64,000 nt of DNA from Paenibacillus agri (GCF_013359945.1 NZ_JABWCS010000213.1:62001-126000); one strand, 5' to 3'; positions 8,388 to 17,046 are shown, numbered from the stretch's first letter. Translations and numbers: made by a program. The notes: generated by a model from the sequence alone, not told the origin.

Positions 8388-8813
8388 ATGAGAGGAATTA
8401 TTTTTGCATTTTTGGGTGGGGCCTGCATTACACTGCAAGGTGTCGCTAACGCGAGAATTAGTCAGGATATTGGCACCTGGCAGGCTGCAACAATCACTCA
8501 GCTGACCGGATTTTTGATGGCATTGCTTATCCTGCTATTCGTACGGGATGGTAAGAAGGATGGCTTTAAGAAAGTGAAGCCTTTATATTTGCTGGGAGGT
8601 TCGTTCGGAGCTATTGTTATTTTCACTGAGGTTACAGCGATTCAGATGATGGGTGTGACCTATACGATCTCTGCGCTGCTAATCGCCCAGTTATTCCTGA
8701 CGTTCTTAATTGATGTTCGCGGATGGTTTGGGGTTAAAAAACTGAAGCTGCGGGTACCGCACTTTATTGGCATCGGGATGATGATCGCTGGTGTCGTAAT
8801 TATGAAATTCTAA
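8388..8813 (+). CDS. DMT-family transporter, DUF606/YdcZ type, subunit 1
   Basis: A 141-aa membrane protein with four or five predicted helices and the DUF606 opening AFLGGACITLQGVANARISQDIGTWQAATITQ. DUF606 proteins are half-size members of the drug/metabolite transporter superfamily and often occur as adjacent pairs that probably form heterodimers. GAAGGAGAGAGACGAG precedes the ATG. The second half follows 31 bp later. No substrate can be read from the sequence. Confidence 0.85.
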   Translation: MRGIIFAFLGGACITLQGVANARISQDIGTWQAATITQLTGFLMALLILLFVRDGKKDGFKKVKPLYLLGGSFGAIVIFTEVTAIQMMGVTYTISALLIAQLFLTFLIDVRGWFGVKKLKLRVPHFIGIGMMIAGVVIMKF

Positions 8814-8843
8814 AACTGTAATACACAAATGGGGGATACACAT

Positions 8844-9338
8844 ATGTTAGCGGGAATACTACTGGCGCTTATTGCGGGTTCGTTTGTCGCCCTGCAAAAT
8901 ATTTTCAACAGCAAAGTTAATCAACATACCGGTTCATGGTCGACCACTACATTGGTACTCGGCATGGGCTTCATCGCTTCACTGATCATCAGCCTGATTG
9001 TTGAAGGAAAAGGCACCTTTGCGCTGCAAAATATGCAGCCATGGTATTGGATCAGCGGAATGATCGGCGTTGGCGTTGTGATCTGTCTCGTTCAGGGAGT
9101 GAAGCTGCTGGGGCCTACCTTCGCGATCTCCATCGTGATGACTTCACAACTCGCTTTTGCCCTGCTATGGGATTCTATGGGGTGGCTTGGACTAGAAAAG
9201 GTTCCGTTTAACTTTAATCAGTTTCTTGGAGTACTGGTCATTGTCGGCGGAATTATTGTGTTTAAATTTGGAGGTAAAGCGAAAGGGACAGAAGCAGCAC
9301 AAGCACCTGTCCTTGGCAGAACGGGTACACAGGAGTAA
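8844..9338 (+). CDS. DMT-family transporter, DUF606/YdcZ type, subunit 2
   Basis: Homologous to its upstream neighbour (LIAGSFVALQNIFNSKVNQHTGSWSTTTLVLGMGF), about 164 aa with about five helices and a short polar C-terminal tail. I chose the ATG at 8844 behind GGGGGATACACAT; an in-frame ATG at 8829 overlaps that ribosome site. The two are probably co-transcribed. The TetR gene further down may control them, but this is inferred from position only. Confidence 0.85.
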   Translation: MLAGILLALIAGSFVALQNIFNSKVNQHTGSWSTTTLVLGMGFIASLIISLIVEGKGTFALQNMQPWYWISGMIGVGVVICLVQGVKLLGPTFAISIVMTSQLAFALLWDSMGWLGLEKVPFNFNQFLGVLVIVGGIIVFKFGGKAKGTEAAQAPVLGRTGTQE

Positions 9339-9430
9339 ATCTTACTGTATAGAAATGCAGAATAAGTCATAATCCTCGTTGCTGCGAAGCACCTGATGAC
9401 GCAGACAAGAGGTTTGAGCACCACCTTAGA

Positions 9431-9470
9431 CCCCGCACCGGCGCGCCGGGGAGGCGCACACGTTGCGGGG
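9431..9470. other. GC-rich inverted-repeat segment
   Basis: A 40-bp GC-rich island: CCCCGCA pairs with TGCGGGG, and the inside holds the perfect 12-bp palindrome CCGGCGCGCCGG (9438-9449). It lies between the DMT pair and the TetR gene. No T-run follows, so it is not a standard terminator. Confidence 0.5.
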
Positions 9471-9539
9471 GAACTCTTACAGTACTTCGTGCAAATTGTA
9501 TCCATTGACTTTAACCGAACGATCATTTAAGGTGAGGTC

Positions 9540-10112
9540 ATGAGACATAAAGACGAAAAAAAGAGTAAAGCCATCTTTGAAGCAACGATTAAACTATTGA
9601 ATGAAATTGGATTTTCGGATATTTCCATGTCCAAAATTGCCAAGGTGGCGAACGTCTCCTCGGCAACCATCTATGTGTATTTTGAAAATAAGGAGGATAT
9701 GTTAGCCAAGCTTTACGTGAAGGTTAAGGAGAAAATGAGCCAGCAGATGAGCAAGGGACTGGATGAATCCCTGTCTTCCCAAGAATTGTGCGAGCAGCTT
9801 ATGCGAAATTCTCTGGATTTTATCATGAACAACAAGGATTACTTCCTGTTGCTGGAACAGTATCAGCACTCTCCCTATGTTGAACGGCTATGCCTGGATG
9901 ATACGTCATCGATGTTTGTTGGGCTGTATGAACTATTCGACAAAGGGAAGCAGAAGGGAGAGCTTAAAGCGCTGAACACTATGCTGCTCTTGTCCTACTG
10001 TTATCTGCCAGTCACGCATTTCGCCAAAACGGTATTCAAGGGGCAACTGGAGGGCAGCGAAGAGAATTTCCAGCAGATTATTCGTATGAGTTGGGATGCG
10101 GTTCGCTCCTAG
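9540..10112 (+). CDS. TetR/AcrR-family transcriptional regulator
   Basis: A 190-aa cytoplasmic repressor. The N-terminal helix-turn-helix is residues 6-52 (KSKAIFEATIKLLNEIGF, MSKIAKVANVSSATIYVYFENKEDML), followed by an all-helical ligand-binding domain with no close motif. AAGGTGAG precedes the ATG. TAACCGAACGATCATTTAA just upstream could be its own operator. Its likeliest targets are itself and the DMT pair upstream. Confidence 0.85.
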   Translation: MRHKDEKKSKAIFEATIKLLNEIGFSDISMSKIAKVANVSSATIYVYFENKEDMLAKLYVKVKEKMSQQMSKGLDESLSSQELCEQLMRNSLDFIMNNKDYFLLLEQYQHSPYVERLCLDDTSSMFVGLYELFDKGKQKGELKALNTMLLLSYCYLPVTHFAKTVFKGQLEGSEENFQQIIRMSWDAVRS

Positions 10113-10233
10113 ATGGAGAAGCTGCTACTATATGTATGACCGAAGAAGTGTTTTACTGGGGGAAGCTAGAGAATATTTAGCACACAACGGATGACATCCA
10201 GGCGCATATAGGCGGTAAAAGAGTCTGCAAATA

Positions 10234-10267
10234 AAAGAACCCTGTCGCTAACCGACAGGGTTCTTTT
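10234..10267. terminator. bidirectional terminator
   Basis: AAAGAACCCTGTCG-CTAAC-CGACAGGGTTCTT with flanking A- and T-runs, between the convergent TetR gene and the membrane-protein gene. Confidence 0.85.
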
Positions 10268-10290
10268 TGGTTATGGGGGGACGCAAGCCA

Positions 10291-10668
10291 TTAATTTGCA
10301 CTATACCATTCCTTAGCCTCTGTCTTGCCGAGTCTCCAAACGACAAGGACCGGCAGGATGATGCCAACCAAGAATCCGAAGTTATGCCAGACAAAGTACT
10401 CCACGATCCGTAGAAGAATTAGAATGCTGGCGAGTACGATAGCATGGTTACGCCGGGAGGGAATGGGTTGTCCCAAGCGGCTTGCGACCCAAATGGCGAC
10501 CAAGCCAAAGAGGATCATGATCGCGGCCAATGTCATTTTCAGAGAATTATTACTGCCAATGGAATAGAAACCGTTGAAAAGGTTAACAACCGCTGCGAGA
10601 TATAAAAGGATTTGCGTCAGCATCACCGCTTGCGGCTTCTGACTGCTTGTCCGAAGATTGCTTGACAT
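10291..10668 (-). CDS. hypothetical four-helix membrane protein
   Basis: About 125 aa and mostly hydrophobic, with four predicted helices (ILLYLAAVVNLFNGFYSI, MTLAAIMILFGLVAIWVA, AIVLASILILLRIVEYFVW, FGFLVGIILPVLVVWRLG) and a short polar N-terminus. I do not recognise the family. The ATG at 10668 is 8 nt after AAGAGGAG; a GTG three codons upstream is less likely. It is a single gene bounded by the terminator and the next leftward gene. Confidence 0.65.
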   Translation of the reverse strand: MSSNLRTSSQKPQAVMLTQILLYLAAVVNLFNGFYSIGSNNSLKMTLAAIMILFGLVAIWVASRLGQPIPSRRNHAIVLASILILLRIVEYFVWHNFGFLVGIILPVLVVWRLGKTEAKEWYSAN

Positions 10669-10796
10669 ATGGATCACTCCTCTTCAATAGGTGAATATGA
10701 TCACGTTGCTGAGAGTAATTTTTCATCGTCGCTATTAGCCGTATGACTATTCATAAAGGAACTTCACCTCTTTTTGATTCCCTGAACCACGTTGTA

Positions 10797-11699
10797 TTAT
10801 TCCTCTGACTCGGCCACAGGTGAGGTTTGTTGCACGTACGCAATAAAGCGTTTGGTAGCTGGTGAGAGGTAACGATCTTTGCGCCACTTCAGCCCAATCT
10901 CCCAGTACCAGCCCTCCTCCTGGATGGGAATCCAGGCCAAGCCATCGAGCATGAGGCCCAGCGTCTGAGGAAGAACAGACACCCCGAGTCCGGCTTTGAT
11001 AAAGCCGGCAACCGTAGCCAAATCCTCAGCGTCATATGTGGAGGTCAGCATAAAGCCTGTACTTTGAAAACGAGAGGTTAGGGTAGCCTTCAGGCCACAG
11101 TTGTTCTTGAGTCCGACAAAGGGTTCTCCTGACAGCTCCAGCAGGCTCAGTGATTCACGTCCGGCAAAGGGGTGAGTGGAGGAGACAACGATATACAGGG
11201 GCGTTTTCTCGATGATGATCCATTCATGATTGTCCATGATGGTTTCCCTGGAAGTGATCATCAGATCAGAGTGACCGGTCTCCAGATGCTCATCAATATC
11301 GCCATTGTTGCCTTGCTTTAGTTCAAATCTCACTTCTGGATGGTTTAAGCGGTAGTCCCTGATAAGAGAAGGAACTCGGTCTACGCCTAAGATGTTCAAA
11401 TAAGACATGGAGATGACACCTTGGTCGGGATGAATCCATTCCTCGATTTCCTGCATCCCGTTCTTGATGTCCTGCAAAGCTTGTTCCACCCATTTCACGA
11501 ACATTTTCCCGTAACGATTCAGTTGTATATTGCGTCCATTACGCTCGAAGAGCGGAACACCGAGCTCGCTCTCCAGCTTGGAGATCGAATGGCTTAATGC
11601 AGGCTGGGTGATGTTTAAAGCCTTGGCAGCCATGGTCATATGTTGCAGACGGGCAGCAGTCAGGAAATATTCTAGTTGGGTAAGCTCCAACTTCGGCAC
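10797..11699 (-). CDS. LysR-family transcriptional regulator
   Basis: 300 aa, starting with GTG at 11699. The N-terminal winged helix (LTQLEYFLTAARLQHMTMAAKALNITQPALSHSISKLESELG, residues 5-46) is followed by the LysR substrate-binding domain (about 90-290). Divergently placed to a short-chain dehydrogenase 143 bp away, the standard arrangement in which the LysR protein controls the neighbour from the shared intergenic region. The AT-rich gap contains a loose dyad around TATAAC...GACAATATA, but I cannot define the operator with confidence. Confidence 0.9.
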   Translation of the reverse strand: MPKLELTQLEYFLTAARLQHMTMAAKALNITQPALSHSISKLESELGVPLFERNGRNIQLNRYGKMFVKWVEQALQDIKNGMQEIEEWIHPDQGVISMSYLNILGVDRVPSLIRDYRLNHPEVRFELKQGNNGDIDEHLETGHSDLMITSRETIMDNHEWIIIEKTPLYIVVSSTHPFAGRESLSLLELSGEPFVGLKNNCGLKATLTSRFQSTGFMLTSTYDAEDLATVAGFIKAGLGVSVLPQTLGLMLDGLAWIPIQEEGWYWEIGLKWRKDRYLSPATKRFIAYVQQTSPVAESEE

Positions 11700-11842
11700 C
11701 TTCTTTTATATGAAATATATTAATGAATTTGATTATAACTATGAATTAGACAATATAACAAGTCGGAGGATAAGATTACAGTGAACTTGATGAACAAGTG
11801 CATTTGCCTAGTCGGCATAAATAAATAGCAGGAGGATGAATC

Positions 11843-12637
11843 ATGAATACATTTTTGAAAAATCCGTTAAACGAGTTTGCAGGAAAAACGGCGCTGGTTA
11901 CCGGTGGGACGAAGGGAATGGGTAAAGCCATCGCCAGCAGACTGGCTCAAGCCGGAGCCACGGTGATGACCAGCGCCCGCTCTGTCCCCGACGAGTTGGT
12001 GGACGCTAGCTTGTTCGTCCAAGCTGACTTGGCTACTCCTGAAGGGGTGGAGAAGGTCATTCAAGCGGTGAAAAGCCGTTTTGGCAGCATTGATATTGTG
12101 GTGCACTGTGTAGGTGGATCGACAACTCCCGCCGGGGGCGCGCTCGCCTTGACCGATGAAGATTGGTTGCATGAGCTGAGCTGGAATCTGCTGGCTGCTG
12201 TTCGCCTGGATCGGGGCCTGCTGCCGCTGATGGTCGAGAAGAAGGCCGGAGCCATCGTTCACATCTCGTCAATCCAGAGAGTTCTGCCGTTGCACGAGTC
12301 GACCTTGGCGTATGCTGCTGCCAAAGCTGCGCTTACGAACTACAGTAAAGGGTTGTCCAAGGAGTTTTCGCCCCGAGGCATTCGTGTAAATACGGTAGCT
12401 CCTGGTTTTATCCAGACGGAGGCTGCTGATGCTATGATAGACCGTCTTGCTATTCAGACAGGCAGCAGAGAAAGCGCACTGGAAGAATTGTTGCAATCCC
12501 TTGGTGGCATACCGCTTGGACGTCCGGGTACCCCGGCAGAGGTGGGTGAACTGATAGCTTTCCTGGTATCGGATCGGGCAGCGTCAATCACGGGCAGCGA
12601 ATTTGTTATTGACGGCGGAACGATTCCGACGGTCTAA
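11843..12637 (+). CDS. short-chain dehydrogenase/reductase
   Basis: A 264-aa NAD(P)-dependent oxidoreductase of the classical SDR type. The cofactor motif TGGTKGMG is at residues 20-27; the catalytic residues are S142/S143, Y157 and K161 (YAAAK). The C-terminus ITGSEFVIDGGTIPTV is typical of the FabG-like branch. GCAGGAGGATGAATC precedes the ATG. It is a single gene probably controlled by the divergent LysR regulator. Substrate unknown. Confidence 0.9.
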   Translation: MNTFLKNPLNEFAGKTALVTGGTKGMGKAIASRLAQAGATVMTSARSVPDELVDASLFVQADLATPEGVEKVIQAVKSRFGSIDIVVHCVGGSTTPAGGALALTDEDWLHELSWNLLAAVRLDRGLLPLMVEKKAGAIVHISSIQRVLPLHESTLAYAAAKAALTNYSKGLSKEFSPRGIRVNTVAPGFIQTEAADAMIDRLAIQTGSRESALEELLQSLGGIPLGRPGTPAEVGELIAFLVSDRAASITGSEFVIDGGTIPTV

Positions 12638-12753
12638 TTATTTATCCGGGTGGGCATAACCATTCATGAAGTGTGATGGAGAAGGAATCCTCTCGGTCAA
12701 CGGCACAGAATCTTAGGAAGAGAAGCACCATCAGATTGTGCGAATACAGCAAG

Positions 12754-12783
12754 AAAAGGCGGGGCAAATGCCCCGCCTTTTTC
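12754..12783. terminator. bidirectional terminator between SDR and trpS
   Basis: AAAAGGCGGGGC-AAAT-GCCCCGCCTTTTT, 13 bp beyond the trpS stop codon and serving both convergent genes. Confidence 0.9.
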
Positions 12784-12795
12784 ATAGCGTTTAAT

Positions 12796-13794
12796 CTATG
12801 CATCTACCGCGAAATAGTTCATCCCCATCGCTTCGCGTACCTCGAGCATCGTTTCTTTGGCGGCCAGACGAGCTGTCTCTGTACCTGATATCAGAATTTC
12901 ATCCACGCGTTTGGGATGATTCTGGTACGTTACACGCCGCTCCCGCATCGGCTCCAGCAGCTCATTAATGGTAGCGAAAATCTTTCTTTTACACTCCGAG
13001 CAACCGATCTGCCCTTTAGTACAGTCTTCATGAATTTCCTGTGCGCCTTGCGGGCGGAAGGCCTGATGATAAGCGTAGATTGGACAGATGTCAGGGTGAC
13101 CGGGGTCGGATTTGCGGATACGGGCAGGGTCCGTAGTCGCTTTTTGAATCTGCTGGCTGATTTCCTCCGGTGTGGAGTCCAAATAGATGGCATTTCCAAG
13201 ACTTTTGCTCATTTTGCTGTTTCCATCCAGACCGACGAGACGAGGGATCTCGCCCACGAGGGCTCTAGGTTCGATTAATACGGGTTTATATAACTGATTG
13301 AAGCGGCGGACGATTTTGCGGGACTGCTCGATATGGGGAAGCTGGTCTTCACCCACTGGCACCAGTGACGCTTTGCAAAAGGTAATATCTGCGGTCTGGC
13401 TCACCGGATACCCGAGGAAGCCGTAATACATATCCTGAAAGCCGCGTTCTGTTGCCTCTGCCTTGATTGTGGGGTTATGGCGCAAAGCGTTCACCGTTAC
13501 GAACATGGAGAAATAAGCTGTTAATTCGGCAATCTCCGGGATCAAAGACTGCACCAGGATGGTAGCCTTCTCAGGCTCAATTCCCGCCGCCAAATAATCC
13601 ATAGCCACCTGACGCAGATTGCGCTGAATCAGTTCAGGCTGATCGAAGTGGGTCGTGAGGGCCTGCACATCTGCAAGCAGTAAAAAGGTGTCATATTGAT
13701 GCTGCAATTCTACCCGGTTCTTCAGACTTCCGACGTAATGTCCAAGATGGAGCTTTCCTGTAATCCGGTCTCCGGTTAATATACGTTCTTTCAT
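12796..13794 (-). CDS. trpS: tryptophan--tRNA ligase
   Basis: Class I aminoacyl-tRNA synthetase charging tRNA-Trp in the cytoplasm; 332 aa, normal for a bacterial TrpRS. The HIGH-type signature is GKLHLGH (residues 13-19) and the KMSKS loop is at 194-198. The GEDQ segment (148-151) belongs to the tryptophan/ATP site. The ATG at 13794 has GAGGAGGATTATTC in front. Its long leader is a Trp-specific T-box, so expression rises when tRNA-Trp is uncharged. Confidence 0.95.
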   Translation of the reverse strand: MKERILTGDRITGKLHLGHYVGSLKNRVELQHQYDTFLLLADVQALTTHFDQPELIQRNLRQVAMDYLAAGIEPEKATILVQSLIPEIAELTAYFSMFVTVNALRHNPTIKAEATERGFQDMYYGFLGYPVSQTADITFCKASLVPVGEDQLPHIEQSRKIVRRFNQLYKPVLIEPRALVGEIPRLVGLDGNSKMSKSLGNAIYLDSTPEEISQQIQKATTDPARIRKSDPGHPDICPIYAYHQAFRPQGAQEIHEDCTKGQIGCSECKRKIFATINELLEPMRERRVTYQNHPKRVDEILISGTETARLAAKETMLEVREAMGMNYFAVDA

Positions 13795-13879
13795 GAATAA
13801 TCCTCCTCAATAATAGGTTTGTGCGACTGAAATTACGGAACCACCAACCATCGTCCATGGACATCACCCCCTTTAAAAA

Positions 13880-14210
13880 ATACAAAAAAACCCCGTCCGC
13901 AAAGGACGAGGTTATCGTGGTACCACCTTTTTAACCGCTATATAAGCTGAACTTAAGAATTTGGCTCCGTTAGATTCCTAAGTTCACTTTCTATATAAGC
14001 GGTTCACTAAAAGTACAGGAAGACGCCATGAATAGGCGGTCTTGCGATACTCCTCTCTTGGTAACGGGGAGAGACTCCCGGCAGCGCCTACTTAGGGTTC
14101 AGCGTAGCGACTCAGAAGCCCATTCGGCATCAGGTGAGGATCGGTTCACAGCGGCCACCGACTCTCTGGACCTCAACATCTGATGCGTACTTACTCTTCT
14201 TCAACGTCGT
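13880..14210 (-). promoter_or_regulatory. T-box leader of trpS (tryptophan specifier)
   Basis: On the minus strand the leader has the hallmarks of a T-box riboswitch in order: the AGTA/GA motif (GAAGAAGAGTAAGTA), the distal stem I bulge and loop (AGAGAGTCGGTGG), the specifier loop GAATGGGCTTCTGAG with UGG (complement of 14120-14122), the antiterminator sequence AGGTGGTACCACG (complement of 13916-13928), and a terminator hairpin ending in seven U (13884-13912). The specifier UGG matches the tryptophan enzyme downstream. It fills the 470-bp gap between trpS and the next gene. Confidence 0.93.
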
Positions 14211-14265
14211 TTATCCGTTTCACATTGCTATTACAATAAGCCATTTCATGTTAAAAATCAACGCC

Positions 14266-14922
14266 TCAGGCTTTAAAATCTTCAATTCGTTCAGGACTGG
14301 CGTCTGCCAGGGCTTGGCGGAGACTATCTGCTCCATGCTCCCGGTAGCTCGGTGTACCCGGCTGCTGACGCCAGGACTCGTCCAGTCCGCCAGCATCTAC
14401 AGCGTCAAAACCCAGCTCTTCGACAAGCTGAAGTACAATTGCCTTGGCAGCGGGATCATCCCCGGCTACCGGCAGGGCAATGCGGTTAGGTGAACCAGCG
14501 GGTACTCCGCGTTCAAGCAGATTAGCAGCGGTAATCCCATTGAATACTTTATTGACGGGGCGTTTCAAGTACTGCTCGACCCACCGGCTTTCCGGCAAGC
14601 CAGCCTCGATCTCCGCAATCAAACCGTCTCGTTGACGGGGATAATAATTCCCGGTGTCAATAATGACAGCGTCTGGTGCAGTGTGATCTAAGATCCCCTC
14701 GGGAAGATCAGGAATATTCTTTTGCGGAATCGTTACAATGACTAACTCTGCTCCACGGGCGACTTCTGTAACTTCTTGAGGCGTGGCGCCAGTCTCTGCT
14801 GCGAGGTCTGTCAAGGTGTGAGGTCCGCGGGAATTGGCAATTGAGACTTCATGTCCAAGCTTGGTAAGACGACGGGCAAGATTTCCACCGATATGTCCGG
14901 CTCCAATAATGGCAATTTTCAT
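14266..14922 (-). CDS. NAD(P)-binding oxidoreductase, F420-dependent NADP reductase-like
   Basis: 218 aa with an N-terminal Rossmann fold: MKIAIIGAGHIGGNLARRL holds the GAGHIGG loop (7-13) and ANSRGP follows beta-2, as in the Npd/F420-dependent NADP oxidoreductase family. Many Bacillota members have no F420, so the natural reaction is open; homologues are annotated only as NADPH-dependent reductases. It is divergent from a TetR-type regulator 145 bp away, which probably represses it. Confidence 0.82.
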   Translation of the reverse strand: MKIAIIGAGHIGGNLARRLTKLGHEVSIANSRGPHTLTDLAAETGATPQEVTEVARGAELVIVTIPQKNIPDLPEGILDHTAPDAVIIDTGNYYPRQRDGLIAEIEAGLPESRWVEQYLKRPVNKVFNGITAANLLERGVPAGSPNRIALPVAGDDPAAKAIVLQLVEELGFDAVDAGGLDESWRQQPGTPSYREHGADSLRQALADASPERIEDFKA

Positions 14923-15002
14923 ATATTCCGACTTCCTTTCCCGATTTAATATGGTATAACATCTTCACTGTAACAGAGAAGTATAGCACTGTAAACAACT
15001 TC

Positions 15003-15031
15003 TTGACTGAACGTTACAAATTATCTATACT
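15003..15031 (+). promoter_or_regulatory. promoter and operator of the TetR gene
   Basis: TTGACT (15003-15008) and TATACT (15026-15031) are spaced by 17 bp. The spacer holds TGAACGTTACAA (15008-15019), whose complement TTGTAACGTTCA matches TTGTACCGATCA before the MFS gene at 10 of 12 positions. This suggests an autoregulatory operator. Confidence 0.6.
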
Positions 15032-15067
15032 GTGATTTATTATTGTTTGGAAAGGAGGACTATTGTC

Positions 15068-15658
15068 ATGACCAGAGGTGGGCGACCACGAGAATTTAAA
15101 GATACGGCGGTGATCGACGCAGCCATGGAAGCCTTTTGGATAAACGGATATGAAGGCTGCTCTACTGAGGATTTGTGCAAACAGACCGGCCTTGGAAAAG
15201 GCAGCTTGTATAATGCATTTGGCAGTAAGCATGAGTTATACGAACAAGCCCTTCAGCGGTATCATGAGCAGGGCATTCAGGAGCAGAGCGAGCTTTTGCA
15301 GCGTCCGTTGCCATTGAAAGAAAAGCTGCGGGGACTACTGGAATGGGCCGTTCAGGAGGATTTCTCTGAAACAGGGCGCCGGGGCTGTCTCTTGATTAAC
15401 GCAGCCATGGAACGGGCAGGGGTTGATCCGATGGTGGAGCAGGTGGCAACGCGGCATATCGGATTTTTAGAGGAGATGCTTTCTGGACTGATGGAGCAGG
15501 GGATTGAGACTGGTGAAATCACTTCAGGGAGAGCAGCCAAAGAACTAGCAGGTATGTTTCTCAGCAGCTATTACGGACTTCGTGTACTTAACAGTTCCGC
15601 ACAGAATCGTGATTTGGCCAACACCATTGTGGAAGGCACATTGGCAGCTATTTACTAG
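15068..15658 (+). CDS. TetR-family transcriptional regulator, YvdT/AcrR type
   Basis: About 196 aa. It begins MTRGGRPREFKDTAVIDAAMEAFW, then GYEGCSTEDLCKQTGLGKGSLYNAFGSKHELY, the usual helix-turn-helix of this branch, and continues with the all-helical C-terminal domain. The ATG at 15068 is preceded by GGAAAGGAGGACTATTGTC; an in-frame ATG at 15032 lies at the promoter. Flanked by an oxidoreductase on one side and an MFS pump on the other, both with related operator-like motifs, it probably senses a toxic electrophile or drug. Confidence 0.88.
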   Translation: MTRGGRPREFKDTAVIDAAMEAFWINGYEGCSTEDLCKQTGLGKGSLYNAFGSKHELYEQALQRYHEQGIQEQSELLQRPLPLKEKLRGLLEWAVQEDFSETGRRGCLLINAAMERAGVDPMVEQVATRHIGFLEEMLSGLMEQGIETGEITSGRAAKELAGMFLSSYYGLRVLNSSAQNRDLANTIVEGTLAAIY

Positions 15659-15681
15659 CCGGGTATCCGGCACTTTTTTTT
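15658..15681 (+). terminator. terminator after the TetR gene
   Basis: GCCGG-GTAT-CCGGC hairpin followed by eight T, overlapping the stop codon. Confidence 0.8.
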
Positions 15682-15689
15682 GCGCTAGA

Positions 15690-15709
15690 ATTGTACCGAT
15701 CATTACAAT
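15690..15709. promoter_or_regulatory. putative TetR operator before the MFS gene
   Basis: ATTGTA-N8-TACAAT inverted repeat 40 bp before the MFS start. It contains TTGTACCGATCA, close to the motif in the TetR promoter. Confidence 0.5.
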
Positions 15710-15749
15710 ACTTAGATTTTACAATAAATTATGAAAAGAGGAGATTGAA

Positions 15750-16910
15750 ATGCCATTTGCAATCTATGTACTTAGCTTGGCTATTTTTTGTATGACCACC
15801 TCAGAATTTATGGTAGCCGGAATGATGAATACACTTGCCGCAGAATTCGGAGTAACCGTATCAGCAGTAGGGTATCTTATTACCGCCTTTTCGGCAGGGA
15901 TGGTTGTGGGTGGGCCGTTGCTCACCGCAGCTTTGCTGAATACACCAAGGAAAAAAGCATTTATTACCCTAATAGCAGTCTTCTTCGTCGGACAACTGCT
16001 TGGTGCTGTGGCGGAGAGCTATGCGCTGATGATGGTCTCACGTATTATTACCGGTATAGCCTCATCGGCAGCCTTCGGTGTATCGATCTCCATCTCTGCT
16101 TCGCTCGTGGATGAGAATACCCGCGGACGTGCGGTGTCAATTATCTTCGGTGGTCTTATGATCGCTACGGTTCTCGGTACTCCTGCGGCAACATGGGCTG
16201 CGGAAGCTTATGGATGGCGATTCAGCTTCTGGGCAGTCGCGATTCTTGTCTTGCTATCAGGAATGACCGCCTTGCGGTTGATTCCGGTATTGTCTACGCC
16301 CGAACCTACAAGTTTGCGGCATGAGCTGAAATCCTTTCGTAACCGTGGTCTCTGGGCAGCTTATCTGACCAGCTTTCTCATTATTGGGGCGACATTTGCA
16401 GCGTTCAGCTATTTTGCGCCTATTTTCACCGATTTGACAGGCTTTTCTGCAGCCTCGGTTCCACTGCTCTTTGTCGTTTATGGAGCTGCGACTGTGGTAG
16501 GGAATTTAATTACGGGCAGACTGGCCGATCGATATATGATGCCACTGCTGACCATAGGTCTGATACTCTTGTCGGTAGCGCTCCTTGCATTTGCCATTGG
16601 TGCACATGAACCGGCTGTGGTGATAGCGGCTGTTATCGTCATTGGACTTGCCGGGGTTCCCATGAACCCGCCTATGGTGACCAGGGTTATTAGAGCGGGA
16701 GGAAGTGGTCTTATGGTAAACACCATTCATACCGCGATCGTTACTTTTGGTGTAGTGATAGGCTCGTCAGTCGGGGGTCTGGCCATTAGCGCCGGTTATG
16801 GTCTGGTCGCACCGCTCTGGATAGGGCTTATCCTTGCTCTAGCCGGTGTAATCTCCCTACTGCCATTTTTGCTCGGGTTCTCCCGTAGTAAAGTGGTGGA
16901 AATAAAGTGA
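15750..16910 (+). CDS. MFS transporter, AraJ/Cmx-like drug:H+ antiporter
   Basis: 386 aa with twelve predicted helices. It opens FAIYVLSLAIFCMTTSEFMVAGMMNTLAAEFGVTVSAVGYLITAFSAG in the style of DHA1 exporters such as YdhL/AraJ/Cmx, and carries the motif-C-like GTPAATWAAEAYGWRFSFW near residue 150. AAAAGAGGAGATTGAA precedes the ATG. Separated from the TetR gene by a terminator and a putative operator, it is likely a TetR-controlled efflux pump. Its substrate is unknown. Confidence 0.88.
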   Translation: MPFAIYVLSLAIFCMTTSEFMVAGMMNTLAAEFGVTVSAVGYLITAFSAGMVVGGPLLTAALLNTPRKKAFITLIAVFFVGQLLGAVAESYALMMVSRIITGIASSAAFGVSISISASLVDENTRGRAVSIIFGGLMIATVLGTPAATWAAEAYGWRFSFWAVAILVLLSGMTALRLIPVLSTPEPTSLRHELKSFRNRGLWAAYLTSFLIIGATFAAFSYFAPIFTDLTGFSAASVPLLFVVYGAATVVGNLITGRLADRYMMPLLTIGLILLSVALLAFAIGAHEPAVVIAAVIVIGLAGVPMNPPMVTRVIRAGGSGLMVNTIHTAIVTFGVVIGSSVGGLAISAGYGLVAPLWIGLILALAGVISLLPFLLGFSRSKVVEIK

Positions 16911-16961
16911 TCATTCACAGGCTATGCTAAGCCACAGGTATATTTTTTAAAAGGGGATGTC

Positions 16962-16992
16962 TTGACATGGAGTGAACTCCATGGGATAAGAT
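16962..16992 (+). promoter_or_regulatory. MerR-type promoter with 19-bp spacer and operator
   Basis: TTGACA (16962-16967) and TAAGAT (16987-16992) are 19 bp apart. The spacer is occupied by the perfect palindrome CATGGAGT-GA-ACTCCATG (16966-16983). An over-long spacer with a central dyad is the signature of promoters activated by MerR-family proteins through DNA untwisting. The MerR-domain gene starts 55 bp downstream. Confidence 0.88.
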
Positions 16993-17046
16993 GCAGAAGA
17001 AATGACAAGCTTGGGTGATAAGCTGCCCAGTTGAAAGGAGCGAAAG

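Noticed and set aside
9218..9526. 102-codon minus-strand frame
   Set aside because: It overlaps the end of the DMT gene, covers the GC-rich palindrome, and has no recognisable domain.
13691..13885. 64-codon frame upstream of trpS
   Set aside because: It overlaps trpS and the T-box terminator and contains no domain.
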